A stretch of 64,000 nt of DNA, taken from positions 23,300 through 87,299 of the forward strand of contig JAHCMI010000033.1 of assembly GCA_019192545.1 (NCBI GenBank), written 5' to 3'. A model generated the notes under the pieces. That model had not been told where the DNA came from. It worked only from the letters and a program-made list of their open reading frames with translations, and made no database searches. This DNA is from Rivularia sp. MS3 (GTDB lineage: Bacteria > Cyanobacteriota > Cyanobacteriia > Cyanobacteriales > Nostocaceae). The position numbers and the translations under genes are program-made. Shown piece by piece: positions 11,485 to 23,362 of this stretch (position 1 is the first letter of the stretch; each line of letters starts with the position of its first letter).

Positions 11485-12452
11485 AATATTGTTAGTTAAT
11501 TATTTAATTTACTTTATCGATCGCATATTACTCATCTTAACTTTGGACAACTATAGTAACGACAGCGTTAAATAGTGATGACAGACAGTATATTAAAAAT
11601 ACGATCGACCGACGACAAATATTGGGATTGCAATTAAATTACATTATGTAACAGCTATCTTCATATTTTGAAACATTTTTTCTAGGAAGTTATCTAGCAT
11701 TTAAATGCTATAAATCAGCAATATAAACGTTAATTTGTCAAGCCCCGATACAAAAATAATCCCTTTTCTCCAATTTTATATAGTTTAATCTTTAAATATT
11801 TTGTAGTAATGTTAAGAAATGTATAGAAAGCGGATAATTTAGTGGATAAGAAAATAAACCAAACTATTGAAGGCAGATTGTTTTTTAATATTCTCTGTTT
11901 GGGCTGAACATTAATTTACAAACTTGTGAGAGAATGAGACTGACTCAAATACAAAATTTCATACTAAATCGTTTTTGAAGGAGAGCTACAAAATTTTCAG
12001 TCATAACATAACTATAAAAAATATTTACTTTGCGTCTTCGTGCTAACTTGAATTAGCTAAGTGCGAATCATAAAACTATTTTCCTTCGGTTGGATTGAAT
12101 TTTTGACAAATGTCTTATCAAGATGGTGGTCGGGATGTTATATAAAAGTTAGTTTACTTTTGTATTTTCTGGAATCTTTCACCTTTCATGTAACTGAACA
12201 AAGTTCTTGATCGGATTTTTAAGCTTGAAAAATTTTGGGTCAGAAATAATTTTTGACCTTAAGATTTTAGTGATTGCTTGTCTCGAAATATAGTAAATAT
12301 TGTGCCATCAATATGAGTCAGAGACGTGGGAAGTAGCAAAGCATAGAAGCACTTAGTGATGAGTGATCGCTTGATAATCGAAAGCGTTAAACTACGCAAT
12401 CGTTTTTTGGTTTAACAACTAAAAATAATAATTTTTGACATTGAGGTTAATT

Positions 12453-13292
12453 ATGAAGTATCGCGCTTTAATTGCTGGATTAATGGCTGTATTGTTGGGC
12501 TTAGTGACAGCTTGCAGTGACGGTTCGGATATGGCTAGTGGTGATGCTAGAGATTTACTTACCTATGAAGATATTAGAGGTACTGGTTTAGCGAATAAAT
12601 GTCCTCTGCTTTCTGAAACTAGTCGTGGTTCTATCGCCATCGATTCGAGCCAATCTTACCAAATTAAAGAACTTTGCATTGAGCCTACCGCTTACTTTGT
12701 TAAAGAAGAACCTCTTAACAAAAGACAAGAAGCTGAATTTATTGGTGCGAGACAGTTGACTCGTAAAACTTCATCTCTCGACCAAATTCAAGGAGATTTG
12801 AAAGTTAACCAGGATGGTAGCTTAACTTTTGAAGAGAAAGATGGTTTTGACTTCCAAGCTATCACCGTACAGCTTCCTGGTGGGGAACAAGTTCCTTTCT
12901 TGTTTACCGTAAAGGATTTAGTTGCTCAAACACAACCCGATTTAACTAGCATTAATACTTCAACTGATTTTGAAGGAGATTTTAAAGTTCCTTCTTATCG
13001 TGGCGCAACTTTCTTAGATCCTAAAGGTCGTGGTGTTGCTAGCGGTTACGATAATGCAGTAGCTCTACCTTCTCAGGCAGACAGTGAAGAATTAAGACGC
13101 GCTAACGTTAAGCGTGTTGAGAGTGGTAACGGTCATATTTCTTTGAATGTTGCAAAAGTTGATAGTGAAACCGGTGAAATTGCTGGTACTTTTGTCAGCG
13201 ATCAGCCTTCGGATACTGACTTAGGTGCTGGTGAAGCTTTAGATGTAAAAGTTCGCGGTTTGTTTTACGCTCGTGTTGAACCTGTGTCGTAA
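12453..13292 (+). CDS. psbO: Photosystem II manganese-stabilizing protein PsbO
   Basis: Lipoprotein-like leader, LTYEDIRGTGLANKCP, GEQVPFLFTVKDLVAQTQPD, FKVPSYRGATFLDPKGRGVASGYDNAVALP. Confidence 0.98.
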   Translation: MKYRALIAGLMAVLLGLVTACSDGSDMASGDARDLLTYEDIRGTGLANKCPLLSETSRGSIAIDSSQSYQIKELCIEPTAYFVKEEPLNKRQEAEFIGARQLTRKTSSLDQIQGDLKVNQDGSLTFEEKDGFDFQAITVQLPGGEQVPFLFTVKDLVAQTQPDLTSINTSTDFEGDFKVPSYRGATFLDPKGRGVASGYDNAVALPSQADSEELRRANVKRVESGNGHISLNVAKVDSETGEIAGTFVSDQPSDTDLGAGEALDVKVRGLFYARVEPVS

Positions 13293-13375
13293 TTTCCTAG
13301 AATTTACTGTTTCAATTAATCAGATTTGAGTATAAGCAGCTTTCATTAGTGATTGCTGATTGACTTTATCAATTT

Positions 13376-13402
13376 AAAGGGCTAAAAGCCCTTTTTTTTT
13401 TA
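13376..13402 (+). terminator. Intrinsic terminator downstream of psbO
   Basis: AGGGCT-AAA-AGCCCT stem followed by a run of T. Confidence 0.85.
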
Positions 13403-14127
13403 ATTTTACTCCAGCAAATTGTCGATCAATTTTAGATTTTATTATTAATTGTTCTGTATTGAAAACTCTTAATTCCGTATCATAAGCATAGCTTCAGCCA
13501 AAAAATAGATAAAATTAGTGTTTTTTATAGTAGTTTTTTAACTATCTATTTATAGAACTTGATGTAAATTTTTTATTTATTATCTTCTTTAAGAAATCTT
13601 CTCAAATAAGTACTTTCTCGCTCATAAATTATTTATTAAACTGCTCGATTAATTTGCCGTAGCTTTCAACCGTAATTTAACCAAAACTCTAAGAAAACAA
13701 ATTACGTAATAATTCGGTTTCAATTTACCTAGATAATTGTATATTTTTTTATATGTAGCCTATTAGCTACCAAATAAATTAAAGATAAAAAGAGCTATCT
13801 CTATATGCTAAAAATTTCCCCGCAGATTGAATTTTAATCAGCTCGCAAGCACAATCGGAACTTTCAATTATCCCTGTGGGAAATTTTCTGCGATACAGAA
13901 ATCATATTAGCTATTTTTTCGACTGCATTACTTGATTGCCCTGCCGCCCTTAAAACAACCCGTTCTTTCAATCAGCCCTTGTAATTCATAGTCTGATAAT
14001 CAACCGTTATTGATGCTCAATAGCGGAGGATACCTTCGCGTATATTTTAGTATAAATACGCATTTAGTGCATCTTAACAAGTAACATTTTCTGATTTAAA
14101 TACTTATTTATTAATCATCAAGGTGCT

Positions 14128-14907
14128 ATGTCCACTACCTTACTCACCAAAGAACTGAAGCATGAAATTTGGCAGTTATTGCGAGAATATCAGCAATCTC
14201 AGTCAGCCGAAGTTCGTAACAAACTGGTAAAGCTTAATTTTGGACTTGTAAGAAAAGAGGCTTACTACTGGATAAATCAATGCCACGAAAGTTTTGATGA
14301 CTTACTACAAGTTGGTTGTCTGGGCTTAATTCGTGCAATCGAAAGATTTGATATATCTAAAGGTCATGCCTTTAGTTCCTTTGCGATCCCATATATTCGC
14401 GGTGAAATTCAGCATTACCTTCGAGATAAAGGTGTGACTGTAAGAATACCAAGGCGTTGGCTGGCACTACAGCAGCAATCGGCAGGAGTTTCTCGTTCTC
14501 TGCGAGAAAAATATAATCGTCAACCTACCGACTCAGAAGTAGCCGCAGCATTGTCTATTTCTCTTGAAGAATGGCAAGAAATTAAATTAGCCTGGGTAAA
14601 TCGCGCTCCTTTAAGCTTAGACGTGCCTGTATACGATGGAGACGAAGGTTCGGCTAGTTTAGCAGAACTCGTTCCCGATCGCAGCTACCATAGTTTTCAA
14701 CTCGCACAGGAAGATCAATTACGCTTGCAACAAGCCCTACTTCAGCTAGAAAATCGTACTCGTCAAGTTTTAGAATTTGTATTTTTACACGATTTAACGC
14801 AAAAACAAGTGGCTGAAAGACTTGGTATCAGCGTAGTTACAGTTTCTCGCAGAGTAAAAAAAGGGCTTAATTCCCTCAAGCATCTAATGGTTTCAGCAGA
14901 GGATTAA
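14128..14907 (+). CDS. sigF: Group 3 sigma factor, SigF type
   Basis: DDLLQVGCLGLIRAIERFDISKGHAFSSFAIPYIRGEIQHYLRDKG region 2; region 4 HTH DLTQKQVAERLGISVVTVSRRVKKGL; adjacent to psbO as in Nostoc. Confidence 0.88.
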   Translation: MSTTLLTKELKHEIWQLLREYQQSQSAEVRNKLVKLNFGLVRKEAYYWINQCHESFDDLLQVGCLGLIRAIERFDISKGHAFSSFAIPYIRGEIQHYLRDKGVTVRIPRRWLALQQQSAGVSRSLREKYNRQPTDSEVAAALSISLEEWQEIKLAWVNRAPLSLDVPVYDGDEGSASLAELVPDRSYHSFQLAQEDQLRLQQALLQLENRTRQVLEFVFLHDLTQKQVAERLGISVVTVSRRVKKGLNSLKHLMVSAED

Positions 14908-15050
14908 TCAAACATGCATAACGCTGTATAAAATAATTCTCAATCTCAAAAAATTAGGTTATAACTGTATCAGATTTCACTTTTGATAAAACTTTCAATC
15001 AAATTGATTTCATTTATTCAAAATTATTTGTCTTCTCTTGAGAATGGCTA

Positions 15051-16001
15051 ATGGGTAGACGTTTAACAATCACAATTGCATCTATTTTAGCTTTGGCGAT
15101 CGCCGGGTGTTCTGGTGAAGAGGAACAAGTAGAGACTGTTGCTCCCACCCCCAACGAAACGGCTGAAAATAACCAAGGCAAGACAACCGAGGATTTTAAA
15201 GATCCAGTGGTGCCAGCGAAGCAAAATCCTACTATCGCTAAGGCTCCTTCGACTTTAATTCAACCGACAAATCCAACGGAACGAGTAGGAGTAGTATCGA
15301 AAGGGCGTAGCGACCCGTTTGACGATATTCTACCTCCTGTAAAGTTTGCGACTAAAAAGCCCGCAGCTTCTGTTGCAAACAACCGGAAAAAAGCCGTTCC
15401 TGTATTGCCTCCTCTACCATCTTCTAATAGAAGAATTGCATCTAGACGGCGACGTCCCCGCAGTGCGGTAATTTCTGCTACTACGGGAGGAAATTCAAGA
15501 AATATTAGCAGAAGTTCTAGCTCGACGAGGGCTACTCCAAAAAATCCTCAACAAACAGTCAAAAAACCTAATTCAAACGTTAATTCTGGTAGCGCGGCTT
15601 CAGTTCCAGTTGTACCGAAAGTATTGCCCGGAGTAGTACCGCAACCAGACCTTGCATCTGTTTTACCACCGCCACCACAACCGAAGTTAGCCCAAGCTGT
15701 TTTAGTTTCGGGTGTAGTTCAAGTAGGAAATCGTCCTCAAGCAATTATTAAAGTACCCAGCGAACCGACTAGTCGCTACGTTCAAGCGGGACAACGCTTA
15801 GCAAGCGGATTACTTGTTAAAAGAATTGAAATGAACGAAGGTTCTGAGCCAGTTGTGATTTTAGAACAATATGGTATTGAAGTGGCGAGAATGGTTGGAG
15901 AAGCACCGATGGGAGGAAATGAACCAGCTACGGCTTCTACAGAAAATTCTGTTTCAAGATTACCATCATTATCAAAATCTACATCTATTGGGGCTTCATA
16001 A
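15051..16001 (+). CDS. Hypothetical Pro-rich lipoprotein
   Basis: Lipobox-like LALAIAGCSGEE, long Pro/Ser/Arg-rich region, conserved-looking C-terminal domain. Confidence 0.7.
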   Translation: MGRRLTITIASILALAIAGCSGEEEQVETVAPTPNETAENNQGKTTEDFKDPVVPAKQNPTIAKAPSTLIQPTNPTERVGVVSKGRSDPFDDILPPVKFATKKPAASVANNRKKAVPVLPPLPSSNRRIASRRRRPRSAVISATTGGNSRNISRSSSSTRATPKNPQQTVKKPNSNVNSGSAASVPVVPKVLPGVVPQPDLASVLPPPPQPKLAQAVLVSGVVQVGNRPQAIIKVPSEPTSRYVQAGQRLASGLLVKRIEMNEGSEPVVILEQYGIEVARMVGEAPMGGNEPATASTENSVSRLPSLSKSTSIGAS

Positions 16002-16129
16002 ATTTACCTGAAAGGGATATTTAAGATGCGACTTTAGTCAAGACTGATAGATAGTATTTAATCGTGGTAGGTTGAGCGTAATTCATTCCTTTGATATCCG
16101 AAGGAATATCTTACAGGGTAAGTAAAAAT

Positions 16130-16375
16130 ATGAATACAAGGGAAAAAGTTGTATTTGCTGGTTTACCTTTGACAGTCTACCGCGAGATTGCCGCTCATTT
16201 AGGAACTGTTACTGGCATAAAAGTAGAATTAATTCCTCAAACTTCTCAAGAATTTGACTACAACCAAAGCCAAGTCGATGGTTTATGGATTGATTATAGT
16301 TCAAATTCTAATTCCCAAACCAGGCAATGGGTAAAGCAAATCCTGGATTATTATCAGCATCGCTACGATGTCTAA
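16130..16375 (+). CDS. Small conserved hypothetical protein (ORF track start 16091)
   Basis: MNTREKVVFAGLPLTVYREIAAHL... compact ORF, good internal ATG. Confidence 0.6.
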   Translation: MNTREKVVFAGLPLTVYREIAAHLGTVTGIKVELIPQTSQEFDYNQSQVDGLWIDYSSNSNSQTRQWVKQILDYYQHRYDV

Positions 16376-16741
16376 TAGCTAGTTGTTTACAGACAAATTA
16401 TTATAATTTACAACCTCTCTTCTTTTTAGTTGAGAGGATTTTGCATTGTCTTAAAGACCTTGAATTTTTTATTTTATATAGCGCGGCTTAATTGTACTTC
16501 AACTCTGATGGAATGTAAGCAGCCACACATAAGCACGCAAGCAGCATTACAGAGAATCTTCACACTGCTTGAGGCGAATAACATTACATCTGTTTTCCCA
16601 CTCAAGTGTAACTGTATCCACAGCATCTGACGAAATATAACATCAATGGGAAATACCCAAAAAGCAGTCGATGAGTGATTTTAGTACGCTACTCAAATCG
16701 TAAATACAGCATATTTTCTATTTGTGAGGTACATTCTTAAA

Positions 16742-16756
16742 CGGGCAGGATGCCCG
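16742..16756. repeat. Short hairpin repeat (CGGGCA-GGA-TGCCCG)
   Basis: Perfect 6-bp stem; related hairpins at 40868 and 49397. Confidence 0.6.
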
Positions 16757-16998
16757 TACCACAAAATTTTTATCATATAAGGGCAGTACCTTATCTACTT
16801 GCAAAGCGCTGTAAATAAATAGTCTACAGACTAATACTAATTATAATGTTAATCTAATTACACTTAAAGACAGCATAAAATTATGTTTTAATCAAAACAA
16901 CAATTTATGCAACCAAATACAGATACAGTGCGGTAAACTTGCAAACAAGATCGTGCAAATAATACTACGACTGCTATCAGTTTCAGGCATCACTCACA

Positions 16999-19896
16999 AT
17001 GGAACAGTGGCAATTTCTGATACAGAAAGAAGGCGAACGTACTTGGCATCCTTTAGAGAAGCCAAGAATAGAAATTATGGAAGGTCGGTATCGAGTAGTT
17101 GCTCGTTCCAACCGTGTTAATACGGACGTAGAGGTGCGAGTAACTCACTCTTCTCCGTTGGAGGTTCCACCTAGAAGGCGCATTCAAAAGCGAAGACGAC
17201 GTATAAATTCCGAAGGATTGACAGCTGTAATTCCTTTTACCTATCTCAAGTCAGGAATTTGGGAATTACAATGCTCTGGCGATTTAATGTCCGATCTTCT
17301 TGGTGCGTCTTGGCAATATACTGTGAGTCTGGCTGTTATACCTTCTCAAGTTGAGGCAAAGGTAGTTTCTAAAAAATTAGATCGTAATTTAGAGAGCCAG
17401 CATAAAGTTGACAGCACAGATACAAAAGCAAATCAAACTAAATCCAACATCCCAGATATTAAACCTAGCCGTTATTCTTCAACTTCATCTAAAGATATAA
17501 AAACAAACGATGCTGGGTTAATATCTTCTATATCTATAGAAGCTGCGAATAAAATAAGTCCGGTTGGCAAAACAGGAAAAATAAGTTCAACTCCTGGGAA
17601 TACAGCTAAGAAAAATTCTTTAGATAGATCGACTAGCGATAATAAAGAAAAATTACGAGATTCGCTTAAAGCTGCTGCCGAGAAAAAAAAGGCTACTAGC
17701 AAAAAGCCCCCGACAAAATCGAATCAAAGTTCCCAAAAGATAACAAACTCTGCTCGAATTTCACCGGCAAAAACTGTTAATGCTTCATCATCTCGAAAAC
17801 AGCCTTTTAAATCTAATGCCATCTCAAATAAAACCGTTAATACAAAATCGGTTCAAGAATCCTTAGAAAAGTCTAAAGCTAAATTAAATAAAACCGTTAG
17901 CAAAAAATCAGTACAAACATCATCAAACAAGCCAAAAACCTCAAATAAAAAAGACCTTAGCAAACAGCCTGTTAGGCAAGAAGTTACAGCTATAGTTGAA
18001 CAAAGTTCTAATCCGGTAAGAGTTAAAGGGGATACAGCAGAGCAAATTCTCCAAAATTTGATGGAGTTAGCTTTACCGTCTTCGGAGCCTTTACTTCCCG
18101 ATCGCAATATTGAAGATAATCTTAAAGTCCCGCCACCTTTACCGTTACTAATAACTTTAGATAAAAATAGCTTTGTAGCTAGTTGGGGAAGCACTATTAC
18201 ACTCCAAGGAGAAATTGCTGTTAAAGAAACAACACAGCAAATTAAGCAGATTGCCAAGGCTGAAGTACAGATTGAACTGCGATCGCCGCAAAGTTCTCAA
18301 CTATTACAATCTTTTCGCTTACCTAACCCTAACAAATCTCTACCGTTTGCCATAGCGACTTTAATTAATATTCCCGAGGAATGTGCTTCTAAGTTAATTT
18401 TGGGAGAAGTTAAGTTATACGGGATAATTTCCAATCAAGGAGTTGTTGAATTATTAGCAAGTCAGTCTTTTACAATTACGGCAGAAATTAAAGAGCTATT
18501 AGCGATTACTGTTGCTAATCCTAAAGGTGAATTAGAAAAATTTGCTTATTCCACAGCAAAATTATCTGAACGAAATGCACCTCAAACTTTGGAAGAGTCA
18601 GCTACGCTAGATTTAGAACTTTTTAATTTAGTAAAAGCAGTAAAGCCAGAAGAACAGTCGGTAGCAGGAGTACCATTAACCAAAAAATCTCTCCCACCTC
18701 GTATAGATGCTCGAAAGCTTCGGAGAAAGGTTGCCACACATTCACTAAAGTTACCAAATGTCCCTGGTTATCAAGAGAAAATTGATGAATACATTAATTA
18801 TGGACATATCGAAGCAGTTTCTAGTTCGGCTGCTACTGGTACTAGTTTTCCTTACTTACGAAAGTCAAAGCCAATAAATCGCTCTACCGTTGAAGTTGAT
18901 GCAAATGTTTACGATACACAGCAAGCCGCATACAGAAACGTTACCGATAATCAAAACATCACTGAAACATCACTTCCAGTGGATGATACTTCTGTGGATA
19001 ATACTTCTCAAGCAGAATTAATTGTCGATCGACCAAAAGAAGATAATTATTTAGAGTTTGAAGAATCAGTTACTTCAAGAAATTCCGAATTTATCGCAGC
19101 AGAAAATCTCAATACATCTCCTTTAATTAGACAATGGATGCTTTCTCAGGGATATTCCGTACCCGAACCAATTGACGTTGAATACGAAGATTATGATATT
19201 GAGATAAGTCAGGGCATTTCCGTACAACAGACTTCGCAAAATGCAAACGCGCAAACGAACGATAATTCTCAAGCATTACATCAAGAGAAAGCACAAATAG
19301 ATACACAAGCCATAGCATCGACTTATTTGTCTATTTCCACTTCTTCTGGGTGGCAAGTGAATCAAATTGCAGCACCATCAAATCAAACTGCTCAAGAAAT
19401 TGTAGTAGATGATACGGATATTTTTGCCGATAACATATTAACAACAGAAAATACTCAATTGAATCAGCCTGTAAACCATCCGGCAGAAAATGCATCAACC
19501 TCAGCACTGACAATAAGTAGTCGTAAAATAGAAGAATTGCCTACTCCCGAACTTTATATAGCAAAAAAAGAACTTGTATCGGGTAAATCCTTGAATGTAC
19601 GAATTCGTCTGCCACAGGGAAATTCTCATCTGGCCGTTAAATTGTGGGTAGAAGATTGTCATACAAGGCAATTACTTGATGGTCCTCATTTGTTGAGCAA
19701 TTTCACACCTAATAAAAACCAAGATTTAGAAATAGTAACTAAATTAAACATTCCTTTCGGTTGTTTAGAAATTCGCCTCGAAGCAATCGCTGTGAATACA
19801 AGTACTTTACACGAAAGCCATAAATTTACCATTCAACGTACTGTAATTCCTCCAGACTTGCCTAATATTCAATTAGACGCAATGCTTGGCATGTAA
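16999..19896 (+). CDS. Large hypothetical protein with folded ends and a Lys/Ser/Asn-rich linker
   Basis: 965-aa ORF; N-terminal WQFLIQKEGERTWHPLEKPRIEIMEGRYRVVARSNR; low-complexity middle; beta-rich C-terminus. Confidence 0.8.
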   Translation: MEQWQFLIQKEGERTWHPLEKPRIEIMEGRYRVVARSNRVNTDVEVRVTHSSPLEVPPRRRIQKRRRRINSEGLTAVIPFTYLKSGIWELQCSGDLMSDLLGASWQYTVSLAVIPSQVEAKVVSKKLDRNLESQHKVDSTDTKANQTKSNIPDIKPSRYSSTSSKDIKTNDAGLISSISIEAANKISPVGKTGKISSTPGNTAKKNSLDRSTSDNKEKLRDSLKAAAEKKKATSKKPPTKSNQSSQKITNSARISPAKTVNASSSRKQPFKSNAISNKTVNTKSVQESLEKSKAKLNKTVSKKSVQTSSNKPKTSNKKDLSKQPVRQEVTAIVEQSSNPVRVKGDTAEQILQNLMELALPSSEPLLPDRNIEDNLKVPPPLPLLITLDKNSFVASWGSTITLQGEIAVKETTQQIKQIAKAEVQIELRSPQSSQLLQSFRLPNPNKSLPFAIATLINIPEECASKLILGEVKLYGIISNQGVVELLASQSFTITAEIKELLAITVANPKGELEKFAYSTAKLSERNAPQTLEESATLDLELFNLVKAVKPEEQSVAGVPLTKKSLPPRIDARKLRRKVATHSLKLPNVPGYQEKIDEYINYGHIEAVSSSAATGTSFPYLRKSKPINRSTVEVDANVYDTQQAAYRNVTDNQNITETSLPVDDTSVDNTSQAELIVDRPKEDNYLEFEESVTSRNSEFIAAENLNTSPLIRQWMLSQGYSVPEPIDVEYEDYDIEISQGISVQQTSQNANAQTNDNSQALHQEKAQIDTQAIASTYLSISTSSGWQVNQIAAPSNQTAQEIVVDDTDIFADNILTTENTQLNQPVNHPAENASTSALTISSRKIEELPTPELYIAKKELVSGKSLNVRIRLPQGNSHLAVKLWVEDCHTRQLLDGPHLLSNFTPNKNQDLEIVTKLNIPFGCLEIRLEAIAVNTSTLHESHKFTIQRTVIPPDLPNIQLDAMLGM

Positions 19897-20050
19897 TAGA
19901 AAATTAGGAATCAACAAGGGCTGTTAATAACCGTTAAAGACTTTCGTTAAAACACTTTGTGTTAAAAATATGTACAATTTTGCCTTAAGACGGTGCAAAT
20001 TGCAGTAAGCTCGTGTTGAATTGTAATCCGATTTTATAGGAGGTTTTACT

Positions 20051-20161
20051 GTGGCTGCATCTTTTCTGCCATCCGTCCTCGTTCCTTTAACTGGTCTTAT
20101 TTTCCCGGCTGTAACAATGGCATTTATGCTTTTGTACATGGAACGCGATGATATCGGTTAA
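20051..20161 (+). CDS. psaI: Photosystem I subunit VIII (PsaI), GTG start
   Basis: Translated by hand: [36 protein letters not shown]; hydrophobic single TM with PsaI-like termini. Confidence 0.82.
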   Translation: MAASFLPSVLVPLTGLIFPAVTMAFMLLYMERDDIG

Positions 20162-20264
20162 GTTTTGGCTTAAATAGATAACAAGCACGAAGCTGTTGCC
20201 TTTGAATTTAGTACATTCTTATGGTTATGGCATTCTGCTTATTTTTTTCCAACTTACGATCGAC

Positions 20265-20299
20265 AAAAACCGCCCATCTAAAACAGATGGGCGGTTTTT
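20265..20299. terminator. Bidirectional terminator between psaI and psbJ
   Basis: Perfect 15-bp stem AAAAACCGCCCATCT / AGATGGGCGGTTTTT, loop AAAAC. Confidence 0.9.
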
Positions 20300-20344
20300 A
20301 TATGCTAATTTCTAATCAAAATATTAGAAAAAATCGGACTATTT

Positions 20345-20464
20345 TTAAATTGAAGAACCGACTCCAGCATAGGCACCATAAAAGAAAATGCCTAAAACAG
20401 TAATTACGCCCAATCCAGCGATTGTAGCAACAACCCACAGGGGAATTCTTCCGCCTCCAGACAT
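20345..20464 (-). CDS. psbJ: Photosystem II protein PsbJ
   Basis: Reverse translation: [39 protein letters not shown]. Confidence 0.97.
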   Translation of the reverse strand: MSGGGRIPLWVVATIAGLGVITVLGIFFYGAYAGVGSSI

Positions 20465-20548
20465 GATATTAACTTGCCTCCTTAATCACAACATCGAGCA
20501 ACTAAATAAAAAATGATTAATTAATAGATTAATCCCAGACCAGTAAAC

Positions 20549-20668
20549 TTAGTTAAAGAAGTAACTGGAAAAAAGAATCCCTAAAACAAACACTAGTAGT
20601 AGTCCAAGGAATAAGGATGTCCTGTTTAACTCTACCGGTTGACTATTGGGATTAGTATTTCTATCCAT
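20549..20668 (-). CDS. psbL: Photosystem II protein PsbL
   Basis: Reverse translation: [39 protein letters not shown]. Confidence 0.98.
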   Translation of the reverse strand: MDRNTNPNSQPVELNRTSLFLGLLLVFVLGILFSSYFFN

Positions 20669-20677
20669 GAATAACTC

Positions 20678-20818
<141 letters not shown>

Positions 20819-20824
20819 TTAAAA

Positions 20825-21073
20825 CTAATTTCGGGTAAATACGTCAACTTGATTTTTAGCTTCAAAACGGTCATTCACTAATGGCACTTCTTGCCTTTCC
20901 TGGGTGAAATAGGTATCTGGACGAGGGGTACCAAATGCATCGTATGCTAATCCGGTGCTAACAAACAACCAACCTGCAATAAACAATGCAGGAATTGTGA
21001 TGCTGTGAATTACCCAGTAACGAATACTAGTAATAATGTCTGAAAACGGACGTTCTCCGGTAGTTCCACTCAT
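20825..21073 (-). CDS. psbE: Cytochrome b559 alpha subunit PsbE
   Basis: [52 protein letters not shown]. Confidence 0.99.
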   Translation of the reverse strand: MSGTTGERPFSDIITSIRYWVIHSITIPALFIAGWLFVSTGLAYDAFGTPRPDTYFTQERQEVPLVNDRFEAKNQVDVFTRN

Positions 21074-21200
21074 TTGCTTAACCTATCAAAACATCAAGTA
21101 TGTGTTTATTATCCTACAAAGTTAAGAAAGAGTTACAAGTTGCAACAAATTCTCATAATTAAGGATAAATATTCACGCCTAATTTGTCCTCTGAATCATC

Positions 21201-22223
21201 TTAAGCTGCGGATGACTCTGATGACGGTGCAATATCAGGCTGATACTTCAATAAAAAGCCCCGGTCTCCGATAATAAATCCTTTCTTGGGAGATAAGAAA
21301 ACTATTTTGTAAAAATTTGTTGCGACATCTTCTACATCGCGATCTTTTTCCCAAGTTTCTCCTCCATCGGTGCTACGAAGCAAATTCGCACTACCTCCGC
21401 TCAGCCAAATTTCGGATGGGGTACGGTAAGCTAAATCGAGCAAACCCCAACTAGTCGATAATTCTGGATATTGAGCATCAAGCCATTCTTCTAAACTATT
21501 TGGTTCGCTAAATTGGACTTGTCCGCCTCTTGCTAGCATCCACATTTGCCCATTTTGAGCAAAACCCATGTTTTCGACTTTGCGAGAACTACTGCGGTTG
21601 TGCTGAACCCAAGCATTTTGTCCTGGTTCCCAAGTAGAGTAAAAGTTACCTTTACCGGAAACAGCAATATATTTACCATCCTCGGAGCGTTCAATATTGC
21701 GGACAACTCCTACAGATTCTGCTACTTGCGCTCTCCAGTTTTTACCGCCATCTTCAGTTTTATATATTGCTCCGACATCGGTAGCCATTTCAGCTTGATT
21801 GTCACCCAAAGCCACTATATTTACTGGATTTCCGGGTAATTTTTCGCTTAAAGGAATGCTCGTCCAAGTTTTACCTTCATCGCTAGTGTGTAACAAAATC
21901 GAAGGTTCGGCGGCAATCCATCCTTCGTTTCCATGAAAATCAATTGCATTGAAACGGTAATTTTCATCACCCACCTGCAAAGCAATCGGATTCCAGGTTT
22001 CCCCAGCATCTTTTGTTTCTAGCAGGGTGGCTTTATTGCCAACAATGAAACCATGATTGGGGTCATCGGTAAAAGCAATATCAAACAGCTTGGAATCAGT
22101 AGGCAAGGAAATTACTTCCCAAGGGTTGTAACTCATGGAAGGAACGCTACTGCAACCGAAACACATTAGAGCGATCGCCAACAGTGCTATTATTCGTCTT
22201 CCAATTCTCATAATTGGCAACAT
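21201..22223 (-). CDS. ycf48: Photosystem II assembly factor Ycf48/HCF136 (lipoprotein)
   Basis: BNR/propeller motifs (TSDEGKTWTSIPL, STDGGETWEKD), lipobox CFGCSS, position next to psbEFLJ. Confidence 0.93.
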   Translation of the reverse strand: MLPIMRIGRRIIALLAIALMCFGCSSVPSMSYNPWEVISLPTDSKLFDIAFTDDPNHGFIVGNKATLLETKDAGETWNPIALQVGDENYRFNAIDFHGNEGWIAAEPSILLHTSDEGKTWTSIPLSEKLPGNPVNIVALGDNQAEMATDVGAIYKTEDGGKNWRAQVAESVGVVRNIERSEDGKYIAVSGKGNFYSTWEPGQNAWVQHNRSSSRKVENMGFAQNGQMWMLARGGQVQFSEPNSLEEWLDAQYPELSTSWGLLDLAYRTPSEIWLSGGSANLLRSTDGGETWEKDRDVEDVATNFYKIVFLSPKKGFIIGDRGFLLKYQPDIAPSSESSAA

Positions 22224-22469
22224 TTGTATCAGTTTAGTTTCGATTAATTTTCTTAAGAAAGCGTATTGAAAGCTTTTCTAGCTGCAAATAAATTATGTGC
22301 CTAGCTTTACAAGCGAACAGTGCGGTATTGCGGGTTTACACGTTAGCTCATATAACGGTGCGCGTTCCCGTGTAACGGACTGAATCCCCATGCGAGCCAT
22401 TAGCGGAGCTTGTCCGCGCTGACATAGGCAATCTTTTCGAGTGTAACTTTTCAAGACAAACGGAATTAC

Positions 22470-22805
22470 TTATTTTAAGCCATACAGACTAATGAAAAAT
22501 AAGAAACCAAGAGCCAAAGCACCGAAAATCAAAATATTTTTTTGACCGGGTGTCAGTTTATTAACGCCTAATCCGTAGCCCAAATTTTCTGAAAAACCGG
22601 AAGCCGTACCGGCTGGACCAACATTTTCAAATGCTTTCTTTTTAGCAGTACAAACCGGACAGCGCCAGGTTATAGGTAATTCTGCAAAAGCAGTATTCGG
22701 GGGTATGTTATGACTATCGTCTCCTTTTTGGGGTTCGTAGACGTAACCACAGGCACGACATTCATAGCGGTCTAACTCGGTATTTTCAACAACTTGTTCG
22801 CTCAT
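22470..22805 (-). CDS. rubA: Membrane-anchored rubredoxin RubA
   Basis: YECRACGYVYEPQKGDDSHNIPPNTAFAELPITWRCPVC plus C-terminal TM. Confidence 0.95.
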   Translation of the reverse strand: MSEQVVENTELDRYECRACGYVYEPQKGDDSHNIPPNTAFAELPITWRCPVCTAKKKAFENVGPAGTASGFSENLGYGLGVNKLTPGQKNILIFGALALGFLFFISLYGLK

Positions 22806-22999
22806 AATGCCAAACAGGGCAAAGCTTAAATATACGTTAAAAATTATGACATAATTGTCGGGTATTTCTATGAAAAGCGAAAAGTAATCAAATCTTTTAA
22901 TGGGTCTGTTTTCTAAGTTCCAGAACCGTCAAATCGATATAATGTAAGAATGTTAAAGAAAATTACGAAAATTACGTCAATAACGGATTTGTATTTATT

Positions 23000-23362
23000 G
23001 TGTTTGTCCTGAGCGGTTACGAATACCTTCTAGCCTTCTTAATAGTGTGCAGCTTGGTGCCTGCACTAGCTTTATCTGCTTCTAAGCTTCTGCGACCGAG
23101 CAGTCGTAGTCCCGAACGGCGCACCACTTATGAATCTGGCATGGAACCCATCGGTGGAGCCTGGATTCAGTTCAATATTCGCTACTATATGTTTGCACTG
23201 GTGTTCGTGGTCTTTGATGTTGAGACCGTGTTCCTATATCCTTGGGCAGTTGCCTTCCATCGTCTAGGTTTACTAGCTTTTATTGAAGCGCTCGTTTTTA
23301 TCGCAATTCTCGTAATTGCCCTCGTGTACGCATGGCGTAAAGGAGCTTTGGAATGGTCTTAG
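23000..23362 (+). CDS. ndhC: NAD(P)H-quinone oxidoreductase subunit 3
   Basis: [51 protein letters not shown]. Confidence 0.98.
   Translation: MFVLSGYEYLLAFLIVCSLVPALALSASKLLRPSSRSPERRTTYESGMEPIGGAWIQFNIRYYMFALVFVVFDVETVFLYPWAVAFHRLGLLAFIEALVFIAILVIALVYAWRKGALEWS

Noticed and set aside
17472-18257. Minus-strand ORFs 17472-17702 and 17853-18257
   Set aside because: Antisense shadows of the low-complexity 16999-19896 CDS.
22321-22440. GC-richer segment between ycf48 and rubA as a tRNA or structured RNA
   Set aside because: Only a short 5-bp stem (GCGGA/TCCGC) and no cloverleaf or T-loop motif found.
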